Below are positions 41,799 through 54,136 of a stretch of 64,000 nucleotides of DNA, piece by piece; position 1 is the stretch's first letter; each line of letters opens with the position of its first letter. Under the pieces are notes generated by a model. It ran no database searches. It saw nothing but the letters and a program-made list of their open reading frames with translations, and was not told where the DNA came from. Made by a program: the position numbers and the translations under genes. The stretch comes from Trichomonas vaginalis G3 (taxonomy: Eukaryota > Parabasalia > Trichomonadida > Trichomonadidae): contig NC_067205.1 of the NCBI RefSeq assembly GCF_026262505.1, positions 22,725,585-22,789,584 on the forward strand, in the 5' to 3' direction.

Positions 41799-44218
41799 TC
41801 ACATCTTTTCACTTTCATAGCCTTCTTTAAACTCCTCCTTGTTAAGTTCTATGAAATTCTTTATATCATTCTTTGTTGCAATGGCTTCTTCACGAACGAC
41901 ATCGTGAACTATTTCATCATTGCATTCATGTATGACCTCCTCACTGTTCTCATGAACTATTTCAACACTGTTCTCATGAACGACCTCCTTACTGTCTTTC
42001 ATAAGCGTTTCAAAGTCTCCTTTACTCATTACTTCAATCTCATGCTGTTCACAGTAGTACTTAAACTCACTGTATATGTCTTTGTTGTATGTTATATTGC
42101 TTCCATGTACTCCATGAATTTTTCAAGCACTTCCTCATAATTCACTGTTTCTTTCTTTCCACGACCTTCTAATATCATACTTGCTTCGTAAATATAACTT
42201 CTTGCAGAACCGTCTCGCTTTCTACTTCTCTTCACAAATTCTCTCATCTTGCCGCAAATACATTTGAACTACATGCAAAGAATTCATTCTCCTTCGCAAA
42301 TTCTTTATATCTTCTGTAGCACTCTGTACAATTCCATCCGGATACAAACTTTTCATAGAACTCCTCGTAAAACATTTGGTAAGGTGTTTTGTTCATTTCG
42401 ATGAGTTCTTGTTTAGCCCTGGTGAATGGTATCTTCCTTACATCAAATTCACTTAAATCTTTCCTCATGAAGTACGTCAGTAAGTTTGAATAAAACTCTT
42501 CATTAAAGCTTTCAATGAGATTTGAGAAATATTCGTAATTTCCTTTGTATCTGCTGCTTACGTCAATGACAACAAATCTTCTGTCGTCTTTGTCAATCTT
42601 TACTGAGTTGAAGTTGTTAGATATCATGATGATATTACAAACATTCTCTATCTTTCTTACTGGCTGACACTTCTGATTTAAGTCCAACTGAGTCTCTGTT
42701 ACTATTGACTTTAGTGCGTCGTGGTTCATGACCTTAGACGTATCGCATGAGCTTAGTTCATTGCATACGATGAGCTTCATGTTCTCAATAGCAGCATTGA
42801 ATCTACCAACCACATTCTCTATTGCCGTTATATTATTGTTGGCGTACTTGCTAATGAGCTCGCATAGAACATTACTAAGTACATTCTTACCAGTTTTGCT
42901 TTCCTATTAACAAAAGTACTGTTCCAGTCTTTCCACAAGGATTTTGAACGATGTAGGCGAACCAGTTCAAAACATACTCATAAGCTCTTCATCCTCATTA
43001 CATATGACATCGTGAACATGTTTCAAATATCCTTCAATAATGCTTTCATCTACTTCATTCAGTACCTCATACTCATATCCTCTGAAATAGCTGTAAATGT
43101 CATCTCTTTCGTCAAAGAATCTCATGCCTGACTTCATAAGATAGTTCTTGTTCTGACCCGCTTCATAAATCATCAGTGCGTTCACATCCTTCTCCTCAAT
43201 ACGTCCTACATAAACACTCTTCATGAGCTTATTGAATTCCTTGCTATCTATTGACAGTGTTGTTGTGTCTCGTATTCCATCATAATCTTTCACTAGATAT
43301 GTCATACGTGCTCCGTCAATAACAACAACACATCTTCTTAAGTCATTTATAACACTAGCTATGTCAATACCTTCTTCACTCATGTACTTATTTCTCCTCA
43401 AGTCCTTTAGTGTGAAAGTGTCTCTAAGTTCTATTTCAAGCAATTCATTTACACATCCTTTGCAATACTTCTCTATAAAATATTTCTGTCGTTCTTTACT
43501 AAGTTTCTTAACAGCTCTGAAGAACCATGTGTTTTGACTCAAACATCCTTCACAACTTCTCTCATTCATTCCTAGTTCTTTCATGTCATTATCTTCAACC
43601 TCTATGGTCTCATTGACTAAGGTCAAAGGGTTCTTAGTCATTGCTGGTCTTATCTGAAACAATGTTTGTGCAACAGGTTTAACTAGTTCAGCAACGTCCT
43701 TCCTTAATATGAATAGCTGTTTCCACTCATCTTTGCTAACAGTTCTTTCATAACCACTGACAGTAATGATTTCATTTGCTGACCTTAGACACTTATGTTC
43801 TATCATTTGTATTGCTTTTGTGTAAGGCTTTCGTGAGCATAGGTTGTATATGTCATTCCTGCAATGTTCATTCATGCCAATAGTACTAAATCCTTTCTTT
43901 GCTGTTGAATGCATAATATCCATTAGTTCCTGTGTTCGTATTGCTGTCTCATAAAATACAACAAGACCTTTGTCATCTATGACGTACTTACCGAAAACAT
44001 TGCTTATATTCTTTAACCATGAAATAACATCCTCATTCATGCTGTCAAACATGAAGTAAGGTCTTACATACTCTTCACTTATAAGATACTCCACAAAATA
44101 CTTGTTAAGCTCTATGTCCTCGTGAGCGATTTCATTAGGTTTGATATTAGTTCCTTTTGTTATTGCTGTCATGTACTTCACTCTCATAGTTCCTTTCAAT
44201 AGCGTAAAAGTACTTCAT
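41799..44218 (-). pseudogene. Primase/SF3-helicase-like gene of the palindrome (left copy, broken)
   Basis: Reverse image of 54,910-57,284 and very similar to it. It is broken, with several breaks (roughly three to five). See the right copy for the domain reading. Confidence 0.7.
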
Positions 44219-44286
44219 TGTTTCATAACTGCTCTAAATTCTGTTCAAAATTCGTACAACATAACTTTTAACATTAGTGAAAGAAC

Positions 44287-44991
44287 ATGAGCGAAACAAC
44301 AACATCTAACATTACAGAAGAAGTCAATGACAATGCCGATGAAAACATTACAGAAGGAGCTAGTGAAAATATTGACGAGTTCAGTGAGGAAGAAGATATT
44401 GAGGACGTCAATGAGAACGTTAGTGGGGAACAAACTCAATGGGAAACATTGAGAAATCATGAAGATTATGAGATTTGTACGACATATCCTTTTACTATTC
44501 GTCGAAAGAAAAACAAACATATTAAGAGTGAATGCTTAAATAATCATGGTTATATTGAGCTTAGTTTAAACAACAAAACACATTTAAAACATAGAATTAT
44601 TGCAGAACAGTGGATTGAAAATCCAAACAATTTGAAAGAAATAGACCATATAAATCATGATAGAACGGACAACAGAATCTCAAACCTTCGTTGGTGTTCT
44701 AAATCTGAAAACAATAGAAATAAAAGCAAGTATGGCGATATAGTTTATGAGTTCGTTGATGAAATATCTGACGAAGCTGTTGAAATAACAGATTATGGTA
44801 AGCATTCGTTTGAGTTCTACTACTATGTTGAGAATGAGGACGCATTCTATTATTATACAGGTCTTAACTATCGAAAACTTCATATAAACTTTACAAAAAC
44901 AGGTGCTGCTTATGTTTGTATGATAGATACAGAAAACAAGAGAGTAATCTTATGCATAAACAAATTCAAACGCTTGTACGGCTTCATGTAG
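44287..44991 (+). CDS. HNH endonuclease (left copy)
   Basis: 234 residues. N-terminal 60 residues acidic, then a NUMOD4-like segment (WETLRNHEDYEICTTYPFTI) and an HNH domain of homing-endonuclease type: LKHRIIAEQWIENPNNLKEI then DHINHDRTDNRISNLRWCSK and SENNRNK. The catalytic histidines and the N of the HNH fold are present. The last 80 residues are of unknown fold. Start ATG at 44,287, only 68 bases from the divergent helicase start, so the two share a promoter region. Such nucleases can nick replication origins, promote homing or exclude competitors. Identical to the right copy. Confidence 0.85.
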   Translation: MSETTTSNITEEVNDNADENITEGASENIDEFSEEEDIEDVNENVSGEQTQWETLRNHEDYEICTTYPFTIRRKKNKHIKSECLNNHGYIELSLNNKTHLKHRIIAEQWIENPNNLKEIDHINHDRTDNRISNLRWCSKSENNRNKSKYGDIVYEFVDEISDEAVEITDYGKHSFEFYYYVENEDAFYYYTGLNYRKLHINFTKTGAAYVCMIDTENKRVILCINKFKRLYGFM

Positions 44992-45702
44992 GACAAACAT
45001 TATTTTTCAACACTAACGCCAACACGTAGGACAAACATTCATGACTAACATTACTGTATAACATAAATGATTTGTCATGATTTCATCGTAAATGTTTTGT
45101 CATGATTTCATCGTAAATGATTTGTCAAACATGAACGTATATGTTTTGTCATAGATTTCTTCATCGTAATGAGCGTAAATGATCCAAAAATATATTTTAG
45201 GTGAAGAGGTGAGATCTCACCTCTTTTCTCACCTCTTTTCTCACCTCATGAATTTTCATGACTTCTTCATCGTAAATGTTTTGTCATAGATTTCTTCATC
45301 GTAATGAGCGTAAATGATCCAAAAATATATTTTATGTGAAGAGGTGAGATCTCACCTCTTTTCTCACCTCATGAATTTTCATGACTTCTTCATCGTAAAT
45401 GTTTTGTCATAGATTTCATCGTAATGAGCGTAAATGTTTTGTCATGATTTCATCGTAAATGTTTTGTCAAGACTTCTTCGTATATGTTTTGTCATGATTT
45501 AATCGTATATGTTTTGTCATGATTTAATCGTATATGTTTTGTCATAGATTTCTTCATCGTAATGAGCGTAAATGTTTTGTCAAGACTTCTTCGTATATGT
45601 TTTGTCATGATTTTATCGTATATGTTTTGTCATGATTTAATCGTATATGTTTGTCAAGACTTCTTCATCGTAATGAGCGTAAATGTTTTGTCAAGAATAT
45701 AA

Positions 45703-45726
45703 CAACCGCCTGAATTCAGACGGTTG
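45703..45726 (+). terminator. Hairpin followed by T-run (left)
   Basis: CAACCGCC, TGAATTCA and GACGGTTG form a near-perfect palindrome, directly followed by CTTTTTAT. It looks like an intrinsic terminator, an unusual thing in a eukaryotic genome; it may instead be a protein site. Confidence 0.45.
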
Positions 45727-46026
45727 CTTTTTATACAAAATTCACACAGGAAAATTCTTGAGTTTTGGTTGAAAGAATACGGTCAAGCCAAAAGTGGCTC
45801 GACCTCAAAACAAACATTTTATGAGCTTACTAAGGCATTTATGAATGAATTCAAAGGTATTTGCATACATCCTGACCTCGTTCATTTTGTTGCTGAATGG
45901 TGCTCTGTAAAGTATGCATTTTATGTCAAAGATATTATGGACTCCATAGATAAGAAAGTTCATGAGAAGTTAGATGAAGAAGAACTCGAAGATACAGTAG
46001 AGAATGCAAAAACAAGCATTTTATGA
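45724..46026 (+). other. 100-codon open frame without ATG (left)
   Basis: Opens with TTG inside the hairpin and reads FIQNSHRKILEFWLKEYGQA, KSGSTSKQTFYELTKAFMNE and so on with normal protein-like composition (aromatic, charged, one tryptophan pair). Part of it (FYELTKAFMNEFKGICIHPD) is repeated directly after its end at about 46,010-46,095. It looks like a fragment of a former gene of the element caught in the array. An identical mirror copy lies at 53,101-53,403. Confidence 0.4.
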
Positions 46027-48844
46027 GCTTACTAAGGCATTTATGAATGAATTCAAAGGTATTTGCATACATCCTGACCTCGTTCATTTTGTTGTTGAAT
46101 TCAGCAAAAATAATGTTTAGGGTAGATGGTTTTTAGGTGTCACTACGTCACCATGTCACCAGGTTAATTAACTTCTCTTAAAATTACTGACAACATGACA
46201 TTTAGACAACAGTCCAGGAAATATATTTTATCGTATATGTTTTGTCATGATTTTATCGTTTATGTTTTGTCATGACTTCATCGTAATGAACGTAAATGTT
46301 TTGTCATGATTTCATCGTTCATGTTTTGTCAAGTTTCATCGTATATGTTTTGTCAAACATGAACGTAAATGTTTTGTCAAACATGAACGTAAATGTTTTG
46401 TCATGATTTCTTCATCGTAATGAGTGTAAATGATTTCATATAATTGCTTACCTCGGAAAACCGAGAGAAGAGATTCCATATGAAAATCGCAAGAATTTGG
46501 CTCCTGGTTTGAAATATTATTATGTTCATAGATTTCATCGTATATGCTTTGTCAAACATGAACGTATATGCTTTGTCATGATTTCTTCGTATATGTTTTG
46601 TCATAGATTTCTTCATCGTAATGAGCGTAAATCAGACAAAAATATATTTTAGGTGAAGAGGTGAGATCTCACCTCTTTTCTCACCTCATGAATTTTCATG
46701 ATTTCTTCATCGTATATGCTTTGTCAAACATGAACGTATATGCTTTGTCAAACATGAACGTATATGTTTTGTCAAGACTTCTTCATCGTAATGAGTGTAA
46801 ATGATTTGTCATGATTTCATCGTACATGTTTTGTCGAAACTTCATCGTATGTGTTTTGTCATAGATTTCTTCATCGTAATGAGCGTAAATGATCCAAAAA
46901 TAATGTTTATGTTAGAATGTTAGATCTCACCTCTTTTCTCACCTCTTTTCTCACCTCATGAATTTTCATGATTTCTTCATCGTATATGCTTTGTCAAACA
47001 TGAACGTAAATGTTTTGTCAAACATGAGCGTAAATGTTTTGTCATGACCTCATCGTATATGTTTTGTCAAGACTTCTTCATCGTAATGAGTGTAAATGTT
47101 TTGTCATAGATTTCTTCATCGTAATGAGTGTAAATGTTTTGTCATAGATTTCTTCATCGGAATGAGCGTATATGTTTTGTCAAACATGAACGTATATGTT
47201 TTGTCAAGACTTCTTCATCGGAATGAGCGTATATGTTTTGTCAAGACTTTTTCATCGTAATGAGCGTAAATGATCCAAAAATAATGTTTAGGGTAGATGG
47301 TTAGATCTAACCTCATTTCTACCCTCATTTCTACCCTCATGAATTTTCATGATTTCTTCATCGTAATGAGCGTATATGCTTTGTCATGATTTCATCGTAA
47401 ATGATTTGTCAAACATGAACGTAAATGTTTTGTCAAAACTTCATCGTATATGTTTTGTCAAGACTTCTTCATCGGAATGAGCGTATATGTTTTGTCATGA
47501 CTTTTTCATCGTAATGAGTGTAAATGTTTTGTCATAGATTTCTTCATCGGAATGAGCGTATATGTTTTGTCATGATTTCTTCGTACATGTTTTGTCATGA
47601 CTTTTTCATCGTAATGAGTGTAAATGTTTTGTCAAACATGAGCGTAAATGATCCAAAAATAATGTTTAGGGTAGATGGTTAGATCTACCCTCATTTCTAC
47701 CCTCATGAATTTTCATACGGAATCTCTTCGTACATGTTTTGTCATGACTTTTTCATCGTAATGAGTGTAAATGTTTTGTCAAACATGAGCGTAAATGTTT
47801 TGTCAAACATGAGCGTATATGTTTTGTCATGACTTCTTCATCGTATATGTTTTGTCGAAACTTCTTCATCGTAATGAGCGTAAATGTTTTGTCATGACTT
47901 CTTCATCGTAAATGTTTTGTCGAAACTTTTTCATCGTAATGAGTGTATATGTTTTGTCAAACATGAGCGTAAATGATCCAAAAATAATGTTTAGGGTAGA
48001 TGGTTAGATCTAACCTCATTTCTACCCTCATTTCTACCCTCATGAATTTTCATACGGAATCTCTTCGTACATGTTTTGTCGAAACTTTTTCATCGTCATG
48101 AGCGTAAATGTTTTGTCATGATTTCATCGTAAATGTTTTGTCATGACTTCTTCATCGTACATGTTTTGTCAAACATGAGCGTAAATGTTTTGTCATGACT
48201 TCTTCATCGTATATGTTTTGTCATGATTTCTTCATCGTACATGATTTGTCGAAACTTTTTCATCGTAATGAGTGTATATGCTTTGTCAAACATGAACGTA
48301 TATGTTTTGTCGAAACTTCTTCATCGTAATGAGCGTAAATGTTTTGTCAAACATGAGCGTAAATGATCCAAAAATAATGTTTAGGGTAGATGGTTAGATC
48401 TAACCTCATTTCTACCCTCATTTCTACCCTCATGAATTTTCATACGGAATCTCTTCGTACATGTTTTGTCATGACTTTTTCATCGTAATGAGTGTAAATG
48501 TTTTGTCAAACATGAGCGTAAATGATCCAAAAATAATGTTTAGGGTAGATGGTTAGATCTACCCTCATTTCTACCCTCATTTCTACCCTCATGAATTTTC
48601 ATACGGAATCTCTTCGTACATGTTTTGTCGAAACTTTTTCATCGTAATGAGTGTAAATGTTTTGTCAAACATGAACGTAAATGTTTTGTCATGACTTCTT
48701 CATCGTATATGTTTTGTCGAAACTTCTTCATCGTAATGAGCGTAAATGACCCAAAAATAATGTTTATGTTAGAATGTTAGATCTAACACCTTTTCTAACA
48801 TGTTTTCTAACATGGAGGATTTCATTAGATATAAACATTCTTCC

Positions 48845-49067
48845 CTAAACATTATTTTAGTTAAAGTCCATCAAATATTTTTAGGATACTTTCACCAAAT
48901 AATGTTTATATCAGATGAAACAGTAAAGTATTATATTTATTAAATCGTCTATGATGTAAATTGTGTATAGAATGAAATGAAGGAAGAATGTTTATATCAG
49001 ATGAAACAGTAAAGTATTATATTTATTAAATCGTCTATGATGTAAATTGTGTATAGAATGAAATGAA
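48845..49067. repeat. Central spacer of the palindrome with two 86-bp direct repeats
   Basis: Unique (non-mirrored) sequence between the arms. Two identical 86-bp units stand at 48,901-48,986 and 48,987-49,072, each starting AATGTTTATATCAGATGAAA and containing AATCGTCTATGATG. A third partial AATGTTTATATC follows. The dimer junction lies here. Confidence 0.85.
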
Positions 49068-51974
49068 GGAAGAATGTTTATATCTAATGAAATCCTCCAT
49101 GTTAGAAAACATGTTAGAAAAGGTGTTAGATCTAACATTCTAACATAAACATTATTTTTGGGTCATTTACGCTCATTACGATGAAGAAGTTTCGACAAAA
49201 CATATACGATGAAGAAGTCATGACAAAACATTTACGTTCATGTTTGACAAAACATTTACACTCATTACGATGAAAAAGTTTCGACAAAACATGTACGAAG
49301 AGATTCCGTATGAAAATTCATGAGGGTAGAAATGAGGGTAGAAATGAGGGTAGATCTAACCATCTACCCTAAACATTATTTTTGGATCATTTACGCTCAT
49401 GTTTGACAAAACATTTACACTCATTACGATGAAAAAGTCATGACAAAACATGTACGAAGAGATTCCGTATGAAAATTCATGAGGGTAGAAATGAGGGTAG
49501 AAATGAGGTTAGATCTAACCATCTACCCTAAACATTATTTTTGGATCATTTACGCTCATGTTTGACAAAACATTTACGATGAAGAAGTCATGACAAAACA
49601 TTTACGATGAAAAAGTCATGACAAAACATATACGATGAAGAAGTCATGACAAAACATTTACGTTCATGTTTGACAAAACATTTACACTCATTACGATGAA
49701 GAAGTTTCGACAAATCATGTACGAAGAGATTCCGTATGAAAATTCATGAGGGTAGAAATGAGGGTAGAAATGAGGGTAGATCTAACCATCTACCCTAAAC
49801 ATTATTTTTGGATCATTTACGCTCATTACGATGAAGAAGTTTCGACAAAACATTTACACTCATTACGATGAAAAAGTTTCGACAAAACATTTACGATGAA
49901 AAAGTTTCGACAAAACATATACGATGAAGAAGTCATGACAAAACATTTACGATGAAATCATGACAAAACATTTACGCTCATGTTTGACAAAACATATACG
50001 ATGAAGAAGTCATGACAAAACATTTACGCTCATGTTTGACAAAGCATATACACTCATTACGATGAAGAAGTCATGACAAAACATTTACGCTCATGTTTGA
50101 CAAAACATTTACGATGAAGAAGTCATGACAAAACATTTACGCTCATGTTTGACAAAACATTTACACTCATTACGATGAAAAAGTTTCGACAAAACATATA
50201 CGATGAAGAAGTCATGACAAAACATTTACGCTCATTACGATGAAAAAGTTTCGACAAATCATGTACGAAGAGATTCCGTATGAAAATTCATGAGGGTAGA
50301 AATGAGGGTAGAAATGAGGTTAGATCTAACCATCTACCCTAAACATTATTTTTGGATCATTTACGCTCATGTTTGACAAAACATATACGATGAAGAAGTC
50401 ATGACAAAACATTTACGTTCATGTTTGACAAAACATTTACGATGAAGAAGTCATGACAAAACATTTACGCTCATGTTTGACAAAACATTTACGCTCATTA
50501 CGATGAAAAAGTCATGACAAAACATGTACGAAGAGATTCCGTATGAAAATTCATGAGGGTAGAAATGAGGGTAGAAATGAGGTTAGATCTAACCATCTAC
50601 CCTAAACATTATTTTTGGATCATTTACGCTCATGTTTGACAAAACATTTACACTCATTACGATGAAAAAGTCATGACAAAACATGTACAAAGAAATCATG
50701 ACAAAACATATACGCTCATTCCGATGAAGAAATCTATGACAAAACATTTACACTCATTACGATGAAAAAGTCATGACAAAACATGTACGAAGAGATTCCG
50801 TATGAAAATTCATGAGGGTAGAAATGAGGGTAGATCTAACCATCTACCCTAAACATTATTTTTGGATCATTTACGCTCATGTTTGACAAAACATTTACAC
50901 TCATTACGATGAAAAAGTCATGACAAAACATGTACGAAGAAATCATGACAAAACATATACGATGAAGTTTCGACAAAACATGTACGATGAAGTTTCGACA
51001 AATCATTTACGATGAAGAAATCATGACAAAACATATACGCTCATTCCGATGAAGAAGTCTTGACAAAACATATACGATGAAGTTTTGACAAAACATTTAC
51101 GTTCATGTTTGACAAATCATTTACGATGAAATCATGACAAAGCATATACGCTCATTACGATGAAGAAGTCTTGACAAAACATATACGTTCATGTTTGACA
51201 AAGCATATACGTTCATGTTTGACAAAGCATATACGATGAAGAAATCATGAAAATTCATGAGGTGAGAAAAGAGGTGAGAAAAGAGGTGAGATCTCACCTC
51301 TTCACCTAAACATTATTTTTGGATCATTTACACTCATTACGATGAAGAAATCTATGACAAAACATATACGATGAAGTTTCGACAAAACATGTACGATGAA
51401 ATCATGACAAATCATTTACACTCATTACGATGAAGAAGTCTTGACAAAACATGTACGATGAAGAAGTCATGAAAATTCATGAGGGTAGAAATGAGGGTAG
51501 AAAAGAGGTGAGATCTCACCTCTTCACCTAAAATATATTTTTGGGTCATTTACGCTCATTACGATGAAGAAATCATGACAAAACATTTACGAAGAAGTTT
51601 TGACACGAAGTGAAGATTTGCACTTCGTCAAAAAAGTGAAGGTTCGACAAAACATTTACGTTCATGTTTGACAAAACATTTACGTTCATGTTTGACAAAG
51701 CATATACGATGAAGAAATCATGACAAAACATTTACGCTCATTACGATGAAGAAATCATGACAAAACATTTACGCTCATTACGATGAAGAAATCATGAAAA
51801 TTCAATGAGGTGAGAAAAGAGGTGAGAAAAGAGGTGAGATCTCACCTCTTCACCTAAACATTATTTTTGGATCATTTACACTCATTACGATGAAGAAATC
51901 ATGACAAAACATATACGAAGAAATCATGACAAAACATATACGATGAGGTCTTGACAAAACATTTACGTAAACAT

Positions 51975-52345
51975 TTATTTCCTGTGTTGTTGTCAAAATG
52001 TCATGTTGTCTCATTTTTTCAGAGAAGTTAATTAACCGAGTGACACATGGTGACGTAGTGACACCTTCAGTTCTTCAAAAATAATTCATAACTGCCTTCC
52101 CCTGCTGTGTTGTCAAAATGTCATGTTGTCTCATTTTTTCAGAGAAGTTAATTAACCGAGTGACACATGGTGACGTAGTGACACCTTCAGTTCTTCAAAA
52201 ATAATTCATAACTGCCTTCCTCCTGTGTTGTTGTCTAAATGTCATGTTGTCTCATTTTTTCAGAGAAGTTAAATTACCTGGTGACACATGGTGACGTAGT
52301 GACACCTTCAGTTCTTCAAAAATAATTCATAACTGCCTTCCCCTG
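51975..52345 (+). repeat. 120-bp repeat, three copies (right arm only)
   Basis: Copies at about 51,980, 52,100 and 52,220, with periods of 120 and 121 bp: TGTCATGTTGTCTCATTTTT, then AGAGAAGTTAATTAACC and GTGACACATGGTGACGTAGT then GACACC. A single related copy exists at 52,910-52,990 and its mirror at 46,130-46,215, so the triplication is specific to this arm. Confidence 0.85.
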
Positions 52346-53100
52346 CTGTGTTGTCAAACATGAACGTAAACATTATTTTTGGTTCATTTACACTCATTAC
52401 GATGAAATCTTGACAAAACATATACGATGAAATCATGACAAAACATGTACGATGAAATCATGACAAAACATATACGTTTAGTTTCGATGAAATCATCATG
52501 ACAAAGCATATACGATGAAATCATGACAAAACATGTACGATGAAATCATGACAAAACATATACGCTCATGTTTGACAAAACATATACGATGAAATCTATG
52601 AACATAATAATATTTCAAACCAGGAGCCAAATTCTTGCGATTTTCATATGGAATCTCTTCTCTCGGTTTTCCGAGGTAAGCAATTATATGAAATCATTTA
52701 CACTCATTACGATGAAGAAATCATGACAAAACATTTACGTTCATGTTTGACAAAACATTTACGTTCATGTTTGACAAAACATATACGATGAAACTTGACA
52801 AAACATGAACGATGAAATCATGACAAAACATTTACGTTCATTACGATGAAGTCATGACAAAACATAAACGATAAAATCATGACAAAACATATACGATAAA
52901 ATATATTTCCTGGACTGTTGTCTAAATGTCATGTTGTCAGTAATTTTAAGAGAAGTTAATTAACCTGGTGACATGGTGACGTAGTGACACCTAAAAACCA
53001 TCTACCCTAAACATTATTTTTGCTGAATTCAACAACAAAATGAACGAGGTCAGGATGTATGCAAATACCTTTGAATTCATTCATAAATGCCTTAGTAAGC

Positions 53101-53403
53101 TCATAAAATGCTTGTTTTTGCATTCTCTACTGTATCTTCGAGTTCTTCTTCATCTAACTTCTCATGAACTTTCTTATCTATGGAGTCCATAATATCTTTG
53201 ACATAAAATGCATACTTTACAGAGCACCATTCAGCAACAAAATGAACGAGGTCAGGATGTATGCAAATACCTTTGAATTCATTCATAAATGCCTTAGTAA
53301 GCTCATAAAATGTTTGTTTTGAGGTCGAGCCACTTTTGGCTTGACCGTATTCTTTCAACCAAAACTCAAGAATTTTCCTGTGTGAATTTTGTATAAAAAG
53401 CAA
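53101..53403 (-). other. 100-codon open frame without ATG (right)
   Basis: Identical mirror copy of the 45,724 frame, likewise followed by a partial repeat of itself (about 53,030-53,110). Not recognised. Confidence 0.4.
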
Positions 53404-53424
53404 CCGTCTGAATTCAGGCGGTTG
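53401..53424 (-). terminator. Hairpin followed by T-run (right)
   Basis: Mirror copy of 45,703-45,726 with the T-run on the minus strand. Confidence 0.45.
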
Positions 53425-54136
53425 TTATATTCTTGACAAAACATTTACGCTCATTACGATGAAGAAGTCTTGACAAAACATATACGATTAAATCATGACA
53501 AAACATATACGATAAAATCATGACAAAACATATACGAAGAAGTCTTGACAAAACATTTACGCTCATTACGATGAAGAAATCTATGACAAAACATATACGA
53601 TTAAATCATGACAAAACATATACGATTAAATCATGACAAAACATATACGAAGAAGTCTTGACAAAACATTTACGATGAAATCATGACAAAACATTTACGC
53701 TCATTACGATGAAATCTATGACAAAACATTTACGATGAAGAAGTCATGAAAATTCATGAGGTGAGAAAAGAGGTGAGATCTCACCTCTTCACCTAAAATA
53801 TATTTTTGGATCATTTACGCTCATTACGATGAAGAAATCTATGACAAAACATTTACGATGAAGAAGTCATGAAAATTCATGAGGTGAGAAAAGAGGTGAG
53901 AAAAGAGGTGAGATCTCACCTCTTCACCTAAAATATATTTTTGGATCATTTACGCTCATTACGATGAAGAAATCTATGACAAAACATATACGTTCATGTT
54001 TGACAAATCATTTACGATGAAATCATGACAAAACATTTACGATGAAATCATGACAAATCATTTATGTTATACAGTAATGTTAGTCATGAATGTTTGTCCT
54101 ACGTGTTGGCGTTAGTGTTGAAAAATAATGTTTGTC

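Larger units (their letters stand above)
45060..48790 (+). repeat. Short-repeat array of the left arm
   Basis: Built from the words CGTAWATG and TTTTGTCA alternating with a few linkers (TGATTTCATCG, AACATGAACG, AGACTTCTTCATCG, TAGATTTCTTCATCG, AATGAGCG). Spacing is mostly 24-45 bases, giving on the order of a hundred units. About ten AGATCT-centred hairpin modules interrupt it. No open gene other than the frame at 45,724. The composition fits iterons bound by a replication protein. Confidence 0.9.
40045..48844 (+). repeat. Left arm of the giant inverted repeat
   Basis: 8,800 bp, matched in reverse by 49,068-59,086. The mirror holds from the tips to the ATATAAACATTCTTCC at the inner edge. The HNH protein and the 100-codon frame are identical in both arms. 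Confidence 0.9.
49125..54060 (-). repeat. Short-repeat array of the right arm
   Basis: Mirror-sense version of the left array, longer by about 1.2 kb, with the same words and modules in partly different order and number. The difference shows that array copy number changes while the genes stay the same. Confidence 0.9.

Noticed and set aside
45060-54060. CRISPR-like array
   Set aside because: Repeats are not constant, linkers are drawn from a small shared set and are not unique spacers, there are no cas-like genes, and the genome is eukaryotic.
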